From NCBI RefSeq assembly GCF_040869045.1, contig NC_090319.1, forward strand, positions 395,699,601 to 395,763,600: a stretch of DNA of 64,000 nt. Direction: 5' to 3'. Source of the stretch: Eurosta solidaginis (lineage: Eukaryota > Arthropoda > Insecta > Diptera > Tephritidae). The notes below the pieces were generated by a model. The model had not been told where the DNA came from, did not search any database, and worked only from the letters and a program-made list of their open reading frames with translations. Positions 34,186-46,005 of the stretch are shown piece by piece (the stretch's first letter is position 1; each line of letters starts with the position of its first letter). The translations under genes and the position numbers were made by a program.

Positions 34186-34740
34186 TTGTAAGGGCTATGA
34201 TTTTAAAAACCTCATATATGCTTCTTTGTTGTTTCTCAAAAAAAAATTTAATAACAAAATACAACTCAGCAGCCTTTTGAGCTATTCAAAAAGCATCCTA
34301 TTCGTCGTATGCGATATGGTTTAATAAAATTTCATATTTGCAACCATCCAAAAAACTTCAAAATTAAGACATCACAACGGATAGGACTATCTTATGATGC
34401 ACCTACTTTTTTATCAGGTTATTGTCAAATTGACCTCCAGTCATCTATCTCAATCCATTAAGTGAGTTATTAAATATTAAATTTATAAAGACCCGGTCAA
34501 ACAAAATATTGAGCATAAAATGGTTTTTAATTTTTGTTTAGGTACTTTTATTTTAAAACATTTTAGTAAAATACTGTAACGCAAATAAAGCGCTAATAAA
34601 AATGCATCATAATTGGGATGGAAGGGCCGACCCGTCTAATAAAAATATGGATTTTTATATTATTAATATTAATATCTGGGATTTTAGGAGCAAAAACGTG
34701 TTGTATTTCGGTCACTAACGTTTGTATTTTTAACACTCTT
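34186..34740. other. No gene seen
   Basis: CTATTCAAAAAGCATCCTAT near 34280 is a diverged copy of 33853-33885. A short + frame at 34618-34806 runs into the hairpin below and has no support as a gene. Confidence 0.3.
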
Positions 34741-34894
34741 ATATGTGACCCGGCCTATGTAAAGGTGGTTTATGACTCAAAAAGAATTGCGAGAAACAAC
34801 TGTTAAAGATAAACAATGCATTTCTTCAGTTTCTTAGTAGTTTTTTTTTTTTTTTTTAAGTCATAAGCCACCTTTTCATAGGCCGGTCACATAT
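34741..34894. mobile_element. Short hairpin MITE, 37-bp arms
   Basis: ATATGTGACCCGGCCTATGT..AAAGGTGG..TATGACT at 34741-34776 is inverted at 34858-34894 with four or five mismatches. The loop of about 80 bp has a long poly-T. No coding. Confidence 0.75.
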
Positions 34895-35701
34895 TAGCTT
34901 TATTTGTATGTAGTTTTTTTAAACTATATTTATTATTATAAATAAATTCGATACTATAAGAGGAACTTATGATACATTTATTATTGAAATATATTCAATG
35001 AAAAGAGGTAAATAATTACAATTACTGTTTAATTCATGCACGGTTTTTAAGTCGGATTTAAATTAGTTATCTTTTTTTTTTAATTTGGCCAATATGACAC
35101 AATTCCAAGAGAGTTGTATGTTTTCATTATAAAAAATTTATAGGAGTTTATCTCTCTCTCTGCTACGGAAATGCCCATATGTACATATTTAGACCTAACT
35201 AGAGGTAGGTACGTGTATTGTATTTAGTACAGACTCAGATTCATTGAAGGTGGACGTTGGGGGAGCAATTGACACTTCATAGGTCATTTCCGTGGATAAA
35301 TGTCCAATGTTTGAACTATTCTAATTCAAAAAGTTTAAAGCGTAAAAACTGAGCAGATACTCTTTTATACATACCCACCAAAAAATTTAGACTAGTTATA
35401 AAGTGCATTTCATTTGGTCAAGAGGGTTTTGGCAAGCGGACTAAAAACTTGGCAGAATTCTGCTATATTCAGCAATATTGCTTATACTAATTTGAATGTG
35501 TTATAGATAGCCGGTAGTTCATGTAAAGTAACGCTCATATATGGGATTATAAGAACATTATACAAGGCTTATAAAAAGAACAATCATGGCTTATAACTAC
35601 CCTAATTATCTGCTGCCTTAATCCTATTTATTCCAATCACGGACACGGTTTTTTGCTGAGAGCTAGTGTACATATACATATATTTGTACGTAGTGTATAT
35701 A
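34895..35701. other. No gene seen
   Basis: AT-rich; CTCTCTCTC near 35150. No gene or repeat partner is recognised except TATA microsatellite bits near the next element. Confidence 0.3.
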
Positions 35702-38507
35702 CAGCAGCGAATAGAAAAGTAGCAGTGGCAATTTTTTTATGTATATTTTAATACACGGTGTGTTTTAAAAAATTTTAATTTTTCTGCCGACCACCCGGGA
35801 AATTTTTGTGTGGGCTTATTCTAGCAGGTGCCTAGTGTCACAAAAAGTTAACCGCGAAGTCGCACATTCGGCGCTTTTTTAGAGTCATTTGAACTTTTTA
35901 ATTTTTTAAATTTTGCAATTAAAGCTTTCATATACGTTATTGATAGGGAAATCTATTTCAACGCAATAATAATCATATTTCTTTGCAAAAAATAATGGAA
36001 ACATTTATTTTATGTTACGTTTCATACAACGCAAACAGTTATTTTAAACAAAATTTACAAAATAATGCGTATTTTTGTTTGAAACCACAAAAGTTCGTTA
36101 ATCAGCTTCTCCAATTTATTTGAATCACAAATGGCAACCATTGTATTCGCAAACTGTTCTCAATAAACGACTAGAGTATTCTGGATGAGATATTTTTTAA
36201 CACTGTACTTAACCCACGCCTTTTTAAAATCTGCATGCACAGATTCAAAAGCTTGCCCGCTCCAAAAAGCTAGTCCTTTTCCATGTTTTGAACAAAAGTA
36301 AGGCACGTGTTCAATTACAGCATGCAAGTCCTCATAACTTGTTTTAAATTTGTTAATACATATGCACGTTGAATTGCGGGTCTAGATTATGCGAAAAGCA
36401 AGAGTTGACTACCAGACCCAAATCTTGAAAACATTGAACATATTTCATACATTTACCGCCATGTTTTTTTGAAATTCTTCTCAAAATATCTACATTTTTA
36501 AGCTGTATGGTAAGAGGTTTTCCATGCATTTGTGAGAGTGATATGTTGCCATCTGAGCTATTGCCCTTGTCAATTTATTTTTCAATATAACTTTCTTTTA
36601 AAAATTCGCACATTAAATGTTCTTTTGTTTTTGTTTGTAAATTTCCTTGCACTGAAGGTTTCACATTTTTATATTTTGTCGATGATTTGCAATTATGTTT
36701 CATACCTTTGCGTAACTCAGATAAGCACTTTGCACATTTTTTTACAAAACTAACCGCTTTCTTCAAACGTAACGGGTGCTTACGTTTTTTTTCATATGTG
36801 CACTTACAAGTGTTATCTAAATTTGTTCTTGTTTTTATTTTAGGAAAAGTAAAGTCAGAGTAATCTGGCACATCAAATCACTTGTCATCTTCACTTTTAG
36901 CTAGTTAATAAATTTTCATATGACAAGTTGTACATATAGATGTAGGTCATGATGAAATAATAAAGGTGATGTCAACAACATAACCTCACTTTTTCGGCAG
37001 CTCTATTTGTCAGTATTTACTTGTACTACAAAAGTACTAAATTTTTATTGCTAAATTTTTCCTACAAATTTCCTCAAAAAGTTAAGTTTTCTGCAAAATG
37101 TTGTCTATAATCTTTTGGGGAATACAAAGTTATGTTTATGTCTAAAAAATTCTGGTAGCGGCTTACATAGTTATTATATTTCTAAACGTATAGTAAAATC
37201 TACTCCGATCGTAGTAGAATTCAAAGGCAGTTATGTATGATAGACAACCCTCTAAATTATGCATGCCGAACTTGTCAGAATAAGGGAAAACGTCAACGGG
37301 ATGAGAACTCCTGGATATTAATTTCATCATGGATGTAGGTAATCTGCTGTTTGAAGCATTGTAGTTTGAAACTAATTGAATTTTTCTTTCGTTTCACTTC
37401 CAATAACTTTCATGCCCGGCTTCTTCTCTTTACAACACAAACAAATTTTTTTTTTCTGTTTTCTTCGTGAGTAGCTGCACGATAAAGCTTCTGTGACATG
37501 CTTAACAAAACTTTTGCACACATACTGATATTTGTTTATTTTATTTATTTAATTATTTATTTATTTGATAAGGGCCGTTTTTTCATCTAGACTTTAATTT
37601 CAGCACCCACTTTATTCTGCCTATACGTGAATTTTCGTTTGCATTATTTTGTAAATATTGTTTAAAATAACTATTTGCATTGTATGAAACGTTACATAAA
37701 CATTAAAATTTTTTAAAACCCACCGTGAGTCCTGAAACAAAGCAAAACAATCCCCAAAACGTTTTCGAAAAAATTCGAAAATTTGTCAAAAGTCGAAGCG
37801 AGGGCTATAACTTGTATTGTGTTAGACTAAGCCCTAGTTTACATATAACGAGATTATCTTCATTTTCATACTTAACGCCTAATCGTTAATTATACAACTA
37901 GATTTACCATATAAATTTTCCCTCTTGATAAACGGTAGTTATGAACAACTATTAGAGATGCGGATTTTTTTTTTTCATAGAAAAAGTTCCACCTCCAGAG
38001 TGTAACCTCTAATTGGAAGCACAAAATAAAAAAAAATCGTAAAACTTTGACAGGAAATAAACTATTTCCCAGAAATGGAACATATGTAAACGTCTAGATT
38101 ATCTATTGACGATTTATTGTAGATCAACGCATGTGTAAACGGTCTAAAATTGATTTAGCTTGAAACTGGATACTCACAAAACTTCAGGGAACTCCAAATA
38201 AAAAGTTCGAAATTTCCAGTAATATTTGATGAATAACAAAAACAACAAGAGATTACCCCATGACAGAACTCGGTGGAGAGAACTCGTTTTTGCCCTATGC
38301 TCCTAAAGGAGCGATATCTGTTTTTGTAATTTACTTAACAAAAATTTCAAGATAGGTATCAAGGAATAAAAATAAATAAATAAAACGTTTTTCGTTTCAA
38401 TTACCAAATTCATAGCAGTTTTTTCTTGAAATATCGAAAGTATTAAAATTAACTAAATTGACGAAATTAAAAAAAAATTGCCATTGCTATTTTTCTATTC
38501 GCTGCTG
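35702..38507. mobile_element. DNA transposon derivative with two nested sets of inverted repeats
   Basis: The outer ends CAGCAGCGAATAGAAAAGTA/GCAGTGGCAATTTTTTT (35702-35738) are inverted at 38471-38507. The inner inverted repeat starts CACGGTG at 35754 and ends CACCGTG at 37727. Its arm continues through TTTTAAAAAATTTTAAT, ACGTTTCATACAA, GTTATTTTAAACAA and ATTTACAAAATAATGC; the left arm holds a 226-bp segment (35785-36010) absent from the right. Between the arms lies a broken gene (36120-37510, minus). No target duplication was recognised at either set of ends. The superfamily is not identified. Confidence 0.65.
36120..37510 (-). pseudogene. Transposon-encoded zinc-finger/transposase-like gene, internally deleted
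   Basis: Three pieces, 5' to 3' on the minus strand. (1) About 37500-37385: ALSCSYSRRKQKKK, then ICLCCKEKKPGM, a first Cys-pair motif. (2) 36871-36575: CKCTYEKKRKH..., then CAKCLSELRKGMKHNCKSST, a CxxC..HxC zinc finger. (3) About 36530-36120: MHGKPLTIQLKNVDILRR, CFSHNLDPQFNVH, then in another frame YEDLHAVIEHVPYFCSKHGK, GLAFWSGQAFESVH, DFKKAWVKYSV and NPEYSSRLLRTVCEYN-like sequence. I recognise this layout from large uncharacterised transposon ORFs in hydra and arthropods, where the catalytic middle sits between pieces 2 and 3; here it is missing. A frameshift near 36370 and stops kill the gene. It sits inside the inner inverted repeats. Confidence 0.6.
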
Positions 38508-39147
38508 TTCATGAACATACAAAATGTTAACGCTGTATATATATGTATATAAATGATATGACCATGTATATATGTATTTATTTATATACATATATAGGTA
38601 TGTATGTATGTATATTTGCACAATCAATGCGCTATATATCTGACCATTTCTGACACACGATTCATCCAACAATTGTTACATATCAAAACATTCATGTCAA
38701 CTTGGCGCTATTCTAGATAGATTATTGCTGGAAAATTGAGATTTCAAAATTAAAATCCATTATAGACTTGGAACGGCTCGCTTCGGCGTAGTTAATTCAG
38801 TATTAAATGCGCGCGAGGCAAATACAGCCATCCCACGCTCAAATCACTCTGGTCCGTTTAAACAAACAACAATGGACAAATTATAGTGCAAATTTCAAAA
38901 CGCGAACGACGCGGTATATTCTTCCCATTTAGATCATTTAAAAGAATTACAAATTAGTAAAGAATAGAAATGCGAGTTTTAATATTCTTTATCGAGTTCT
39001 CTTAATCCTCCTAGTATGTGTGATTATTTCACAATAAAAAATAAATTTGCGATATAAAAATATTGTATTGCATTTTTTATATTTTTAAAAACACGAACAT
39101 TTATCTACGCTTGCCTTCATTATTCGCGTCCCATTGGAATTAACGCA
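38508..39147 (+). promoter_or_regulatory. Upstream region of the neprilysin-like gene
   Basis: TATA/TATG microsatellite at 38535-38610, then less repetitive DNA with a GC-richer patch at about 38770-38860 (AATGCGCGCGAGGCA). TTCAGTATT near 38800 is a partial initiator match. The promoter should lie here or in an unseen upstream exon; no exact start site can be fixed. The sequence before the ATG (AACGCA) is an acceptable insect start context. Confidence 0.35.
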
Positions 39148-42100
39148 ATGAATAAAAATTCATATTTGGACTCGGTAAAAATCCTGTCCGGAAAGCCATA
39201 TCCTTTACCACATGTACATAGCTCCAGTAGTCAGGACGCATCTAGAAGTATACGTCTTAATCGAGGTCTGGGTCTCGGTATCAATGAGCAAAGTGGACGC
39301 TTACAATGGTGTCCTGGTGTAACATGTTGTAAGCTTTTGATTATCATTCCAGTGATATTATTGCCAGTAACACTTGCATTAATTCTCTTAATGCGTATGG
39401 ACAATATGCTAACTGCGCTTCGACTGCAAAAAGAACAACAGCAATTACAGCAACATAAATATCCGGCATATTTAGACGATATAAGTTTTAATTTGCTGCC
39501 TAATAAGGATGATTTTATCGAGGATATAGTCAATGAACAATTTATACTGCCCTCAGATATTGAGAAGAGACAGTTAAATGAAGAGAAGCGAATCAAACGT
39601 TGTATAACCTTTAAGTTTGGTTTAAGTGAAACAACAGAAGTAGAGGACAGGGATATAATGAAGGATGCGCGAACCTCTTTTCTACCACAAGGTACTACAG
39701 CAATACCTCGCGAATGCTTAGATAAACTAAGTTCGATCAAAACCGATGGCAGTTTTGTAAGCGATGCAGTTGAGGAAATGTTACGTAGACGTTTACGTCG
39801 TACTTCCGGTGATAACACTGATGCAGATCAATCTAGAATAATTTTAGTGAAAAACGTTGGACGCAATATTAACTCAGATTCTGGTTCGCATGAAACAAGC
39901 AGTGATGAAAATCCTCTTAGTGAAGAGGAAGTGCGACTTTTTGGTGCTACGTCAGCGTTACAGACATTCTGGAATGAGGAGGGTACAAAAGAGAGTATAC
40001 GAGATGCTCAGGCTAAAACAATGAGAAAATACATGGATACACGTGTGAATCCATGTACAGATTTCTATAAGTATGCCTGCGGTAATTGGGAGCGTCTACA
40101 TCCCATACCCAAGGACAAGGCTGGCTTTGACACCTTTGAAATGTTGCGTGAAAATCTCGATGTTGTACTAAGAGAACTATTGGAATCCAAAAAAGATGCA
40201 GGAACAGCGGCATCACATAAAAAGGTTATAGATATTCAGCATAACAATTACGAGCATAGAATAGAAACAAATGCTGATATAATAAAATCAGGATCGCCTG
40301 TTCCTGGTACCGTAGCAGTTGTGAATGAAAAAACAGATATATCGAAATCGGATCAGGATGAACTAAAAGAGAAAGTTGTGCGCCTACGACGCCACATCGT
40401 TCAACATAGGGATACCCTAGGCCTAATACTTCGTCGTTATAAACGTCAAAAGGTTGCAATAAACAAACGAAAACGTTTGATGAGTCTCTTTGGAGGGGGT
40501 CACTTTTCACCAGAGGATGTAAGCACAACCGAATATTTCGATACAAATGATGCCCAACTGAAAGCTAAGTATCTTTATCAGTCTTGTATAAATACAAATC
40601 TTCTTCAAAGGCGTGGCATTAAACCTTTGCTAAAATTGATAGAAAATCTGGGTGGATGGCCAGTATTAAATCCAAACTGGAAATCACAAGATTTTGATTG
40701 GCTTAATTTAACAGCGCAGCTACGTCGTTACAATAACGATATTCTTATTGTCGAGTGGGTAGGTCCCGATATAAAAAACTCCGATGAAAATATTATACAA
40801 TTTGATCAAACTAGTCTTGGTTTACCAACACGTGAATATTTCCTGCAAGACATGAATGCGCGCTATTTAACGGCATATCAATTGTTTATGTCTGATATAA
40901 TGCAGAAGTTGGGTGCACCACGCGATCGTGCTATTAAAACAGCTGCTGAAGTTGTGGCTTTCGAAACGCGACTCGCATCGATAACTGCACCGGCGGAACA
41001 ACGTTTAAATGTAACCAAACTATATAATCGATTGACTCTTAAACAATTAAATCAGGCTGTACCGGAAATAAACTGGCTGCGTTACCTAAGTACACTGCAA
41101 GATCGTACCGTACGCGACTCTGAAGAGGTGGTCATTTATGCATTAGATTATATGAATGATCTTGTGAGATTACTTCGTACAACCGACACCAGTACTGTCT
41201 CTAATTATTTACTTTGGCGTTTTGTGCGCCATCGCATTAATAACGTTGATGATCGTTTTGAGGATACAAAACAAAATTTTTACCATTCACTATTTGGCCG
41301 CGAAGAGAGTCCATTACGTTGGAAAGTCTGCATTGCACAAGTAAATACAAATATGGGCATGGCCTTGGGTTCAATGTTTGTGCGGAAATATTTCGATGAG
41401 AATAGTAAACGCGATACACTTAAAATGACACATGAGCTGCAACAAGCTTTTCGTGAAATATTAAGCAACACAGACTGGCTTGACACGAACACGAAGCACT
41501 TAGCTGAACTCAAGGTAAACGCCATGTCGCTAAAAATCGGCTATCCAGATTTTATACTTAATCCTACCGAGCTTAACGAGAAATATACAGGTATACGAAT
41601 ACATCCTGATCGTTACTTTGAAAATACTTTAGCCGTTCTGTTACATACGGCCAGAACGGAACAAAACAAGCTACAAGAATCGGTAAATAAAACAGCTTGG
41701 CAAACAGCACCAGCAATTGTGAATGCCTACTATAGTCGCAATAAGAACCAAATTATGTTTCCGGCTGGGATACTCCAACCACCTTTTTATCATCGCCATT
41801 TCCCACGATCATTAAATTTTGGTGGAATTGGAGTAGTAATTGGTCATGAACTGACTCATGGCTTTGACGATAAGGGTCGGCTATTTGATCGTAATGGCAG
41901 CATACATAAATGGTGGACAGACGCATCAATTAAAGGCTTTGATGAACGAGCACGTTGCATAATTGCCCAGTACAGCAATTATACAGTTGGGGAGGTTGGC
42001 ATATCGCTAAATGGCGAGAGCACACAAGGTTAGTGCAAATTTTGTATGTCAATAGTTAAAACGACCTAAATTTTGTGTTTTAATTTAAACTTATACATGA

Positions 42101-42475
42101 TTTCTAAATTTTTAACGTATCCACTTTCTAATTTTTTGTACTTTCACAGGGGAAAACATTGCTGATAATGGCGGGTTACGGCAAGCATTCCATGCATATA
42201 AGGCTTGGCTGAAAAATAATCCTCAGGCTGCTGCCGACGAGCGCCTTCCCGGTATCGATATGACTGGCGAACAACTTTTCTTTCTCAATTTCGGACAAGT
42301 ATGGTGCGGTGCAATGCGACCGGAAGCGGTTCGCAACAAACTGAACACAGCGATACATAGTCCCGGTAGATTTCGTGTTATTGGAACGCTTTCTAACTCT
42401 AAAGATTTTGCTAGAGAATTCAAATGCCCTGAAGGTTCACCCATGAATCCAGTTCATAAATGTAGTGTGTGGTAG
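39148..42475 (+). CDS. Neprilysin-like M13 zinc metalloprotease, type II membrane protein, two exons
   Basis: Exon 1 is 39148-42028 and exon 2 is 42150-42475, joined in phase (960 codons + 1 nt, then 326 nt) into 1068 residues. Layout: cytosolic N-terminus of about 60 residues; one membrane segment at about 61-83 ([20 protein letters not shown]); a long stalk of about 215 residues; then the M13 ectodomain from about residue 299 ([16 protein letters not shown]). NAYY at 859-862 binds substrate backbone. HELTH at 900-904 gives zinc ligands His900 and His904 and catalytic Glu901. GENIADNGG gives the third ligand, Glu962. The C-terminus is CSVW, the family's CxxW end. These ectoenzymes cleave small peptides (neuropeptides, hormones) outside the cell. 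Compared with typical M13 proteins, an extra basic, low-similarity segment lies at about 347-466. All catalytic residues are present, so it should be active. The exact Drosophila orthologue cannot be told from memory. Confidence 0.95.
42029..42149 (+). other. Intron of the neprilysin-like gene (121 bp)
   Basis: Donor GTTAGT after ACACAAG, acceptor TTTCACAG before GGGAAAAC. It splits the Gly961 codon directly before Glu962, the third zinc ligand; the spliced reading gives the family signature GENIADNGG, which confirms the junction. Confidence 0.93.
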
Positions 42476-43283
42476 ATTGGGAAGAAATTGAAAATCTGCT
42501 ACAACCATATCAATACGGGTGCGTAATGAAGGACACAGGGAAAATAGTTTTAAAAAAATTATCTTTAACGAAAATTATGATATGAAGATTTGTTTAAAAT
42601 AATTTTTATTTAAACCTCAAACTAATACGAGACTATTTTTCCATTCACGCCTGATGATTAATATATTTTTTAGTACAAACGTAAGCAATTAATAACTCAT
42701 TGCTCCAAACTATGCATCTGCGATTAAAAAAATGGCATAAAAAATTATTTGGAAATTTGATTTTTTCTTCGTTAAATATAAAGAAAGGTTATGAATTGTA
42801 GAACGAAAACAATGTAAACTAATTCGAAAGCAAAGTGTGTATTACGACAGTGTGTATATGTACCTATGCTTTTCCGGAATTCCATACTTGTTGTGGAAGG
42901 AGCGAGAAGGGAAAATAGCTCTCTGATATCCTTCTTCCGATGCCAATTTGTTTTATTTGTATATTTCTTGTTTATTTCGTTGAAGAACGCAATGTAAATT
43001 GTTTTATGTAAAAATCTTGCTTGTGGCTTATATCGTATATTATATTTCAAATTTTGGTAAAGTTCAAGTGCAGGTATGACTGAAAGGGAATCCTCTTATA
43101 TATGTATGCATGCCGATCAGGGAAAACGGTAATGAGATGAGAACACCTGAATATTCATTTCTTTAGGGCAACGAAAACTAAGACCTTCAAAATTTTTAAA
43201 AAAGGAATTCAATGTAAAAAAATTGTAAAGTGCTAGTTTTGGTATGGCATCTCGATATGTAAATTCATAATTTTATTTGAAAT
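42476..43283. other. 3' region of the neprilysin-like gene
   Basis: AT-rich. No AATAAA is seen soon after the stop; an ATTAAA variant lies near 42724. No other feature. Confidence 0.4.
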
Positions 43284-43515
43284 TATGGTGGTAGCGTGCT
43301 GCGCCTACCACACCGAAGGTCCTGGGCTCAATTCCCAAGCAAAGAAATATCAAAATTTAAATTATTTTGCCCGAGAATCATTTCAAACACTCCGAGCACA
43401 TTTCTGCCATAAAAAGCTTCTCAGTGAAAATTCATCCGTCTCTTAGCTGCCGTTTGAAGTCGGTATAAACATGTAGGTCCCGTTCCACCAATTTGTAGAA
43501 AAATAAAAAGGAGTA
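43284..43515 (+). mobile_element. SINE copy, diverged
   Basis: GGTAGCGTGCTGCGCCTACC and a B-box-like GGCTCAATTCC, then the body (TTCTGCCATAAAAAGCTTCT, CATGTAGGTCCCGTTCCACC, AATTTGTAG). The extreme 5' end and the 3' tail are lost. Confidence 0.75.
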
Positions 43516-43572
43516 TGACAATTCTTGCTTTGAAATTTGGAAACATTTTCAATATAGACAATTGAAACAATA

Positions 43573-43993
43573 GGGGGACTCATGATAGCATATAAACTTA
43601 TAAGGTGTAAAATTATATCCATTTACACACGCGGTTATATGAACGCACCTAGTAATACTCTTGATAAACTTGATTGTTTTTCAGCTGTATTATTTCCAAA
43701 AAAATTTTTTTGATTGTTATACAAATTAAAAAATACCAAGATTAAGTGAAAAATCAAAACTAAAACGCCTTTACTTGCTGATGTTGGAGATTTTTGATGA
43801 AAATGCCGTCTGTAATGTCTGCAAGGTTGCATTCCTTTGAGTTTACCGCGTTTACACAATGAAATGTGCGCGTAAATTTATACAAATTGTGTAAATGATT
43901 TTTCATACAAAATTTGACAGCTCGTGCGTAAACTAGATAAATTTATACGTTTACACACTTTATAAGGCATTTATACGGTTACATGAGTCCCCC
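43573..43993. mobile_element. MITE with GGGGGACTCATG ends and TA flanks
   Basis: GGGGGACTCATG at 43573 is inverted at the right end (CATGAGTCCCCC ending 43993). Further inverted matches lie inside (TATAAACTTATAAGGTGT / ACACTTTATAAGGCATTTATA). TA sits just outside both ends, as for Tc1/mariner-type insertions. 421 bp, no coding; the minus-strand frame at 43635-43859 has no family. Confidence 0.75.
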
Positions 43994-46005
43994 TAATAAG
44001 TAAAATGGTGGCATTGATAGATTGATTGTAAATAGATTCTTCAAGGGAGAAGTTGCCGATAATCAGCAACAAAACTGTTTGTGTTCAAGCGAGGTGTAAA
44101 AGTACAAGTTTGAAGCTTCTTAAAATTGGCATTGATTGTACTTTGAAAGCGTGATACGAATCGGACTACATACACAAATATTCAAAACTATTAATTTACT
44201 TTACAAATATACATATATTGGTTTGGGTATAGAAACTGTAGAAACAGTAGACAATTTTACATAAGCAAAAAGGAAAGATTCATCGATATCTTTGGCTTCT
44301 GTAAAGGAGAATATCCTAATAGTTTTCATTAGTTAATTCGTTTTCTTTTTTTAATGAAAACATCAAAAGGAAGAAAGTCGTCACTCATAAAATCAAAAAA
44401 TAATGTTTACTGCTATTTTCTTACCCGCAGGTGTATATATCGATTAGAATGGGCTAAATTTAAATAAAATGTCTTTTGGTGTGGAGAAATTTCAACTTTT
44501 TATTAAAAGTCCACCAGGGCTAAAACCCGTAGTACATACTCAAATAACTTGCTTTACATATTCTTGGAAGATCTTAAAAAAAAAAAGGTTTGACAGATTT
44601 AGTGGATATGCGAGGTTAATGTTCAACTTCAAATTGTATTTAACGACTCCCACAATTCTTTCAAGTTGACTACAAATAAGCCAACCGAAAGATAAATTTA
44701 GTTTGCATTGACTTGCTCAAATTAACTTTGGCACAGAATATGAAAAGGGCTATTAAGAAATGCTTAAGCCCACCTTTGAAGGGTCGTACGAATATTTTTT
44801 CAAAACGTTTGCAAAAAGAAAATTATATCTAACTTAATCAACATCATGGAACCATAGGTGGTATATGAAACGTTAAACATTCATTTCGTTATTGAAGGCT
44901 ATCTTTTTGGATGTCCTGAGCATTATTTTCACCATATCAAAAGGAGAAATGTTTTTTTTTTATTTGGCCCAATCTAATGTTGATTGCATTTACAAAAACA
45001 TATATAAATAAGTATATACATATATACATATATGTAATGATAAACTCAGTATTTTAGCCATATCTAATTCATATATATTTCTATAATATATTTTAACTTT
45101 ATTTTTAACTATTAAATTGAGTTATTAAAATGCATTTTAATTCTTTTTATTACCTACAAACATCAATTACAAATACATATGTACTGTGCAAATATAGATA
45201 AACACTTGTATATATGTATGTATATGTACTATATATGTAATATATGTATGTATTTGTGATATATGTACCAATTTAAAATAAAAGCCTATTCAAAATTCTT
45301 TAAATAACATCCTCTTAAGCAAACAGTTTACATTTACCTCTGGAAAACTGCATATCAGTCAGCATTCAAATTTAACTTATGTACATACGTCATCCTAATT
45401 GATTGGTGTTCACCAACCTTCCTTCGAAGGACCTCCACCTCTTCCTCGGTTGTAAAATACGGTTTTCGACAGGCATAAGGTACATGTTTTCAATTTGTTT
45501 TCAAAAAAATATATAAATGATGATGCCACACGGAGTCGGCATAAAGCAAATACATAGGCCCCAGAAAAGAAGGACGCTTGGTGGGAAATATTTTTGCTGT
45601 GATTACAGAATTATTTCGTTTAATGGTGTGGGAGAAAAATAAAAGCCTCAAACGAAGCACTCAATTATATAGATATGTAAATACATATAACAAGGGGAGG
45701 GAATTATTTTTCTCTAAAACATTTATCTCGAAATAATGAGCGGCATATATACATACATATGTATGTACATACATATGTGTAAATAAATGTTTGAATTTAT
45801 ACTTTGAAGAATTTAAAACTGAAAGCTTCTCGCACATTTTGGAAAAGCACAATATGCTGAAATACTTAAAATTAGTTTCTATTGTGCGTTGCCATCGGTG
45901 GGACAGTATGACAGTCTCTTATGAAAAAAAAACAACTAACCTGTAATTCCAAGAAAAAAAATATAAAATATAATGAAAAAGAATTCTAAAGCGTAATAGT
46001 GGAAA
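43994..46005. other. Intergenic, mostly anonymous
   Basis: Between the protease and receptor genes. TATG/TATA microsatellites at 45170-45265 and 45740-45790. A very decayed SINE piece (ACGGAGTCGGCATAAAGCAA) near 45530-45560. No other gene. The 100 bp before 46006 should hold the 5' untranslated region of the receptor gene. Confidence 0.35.

Noticed and set aside
34618..34806. 62-residue + frame with a hydrophobic start
   Set aside because: Looks like a signal peptide, but half the frame is the arm of a hairpin MITE and it has no family.
35754..37727. Transib/RAG-like element on the strength of CAC...GTG ends
   Set aside because: The C-terminal residues of its gene do not match the Transib/RAG1 pattern I know, and no 5-bp target duplication is visible.
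39231..39818. 195-residue minus-strand frame
   Set aside because: Shadow of the neprilysin-like exon on the other strand.
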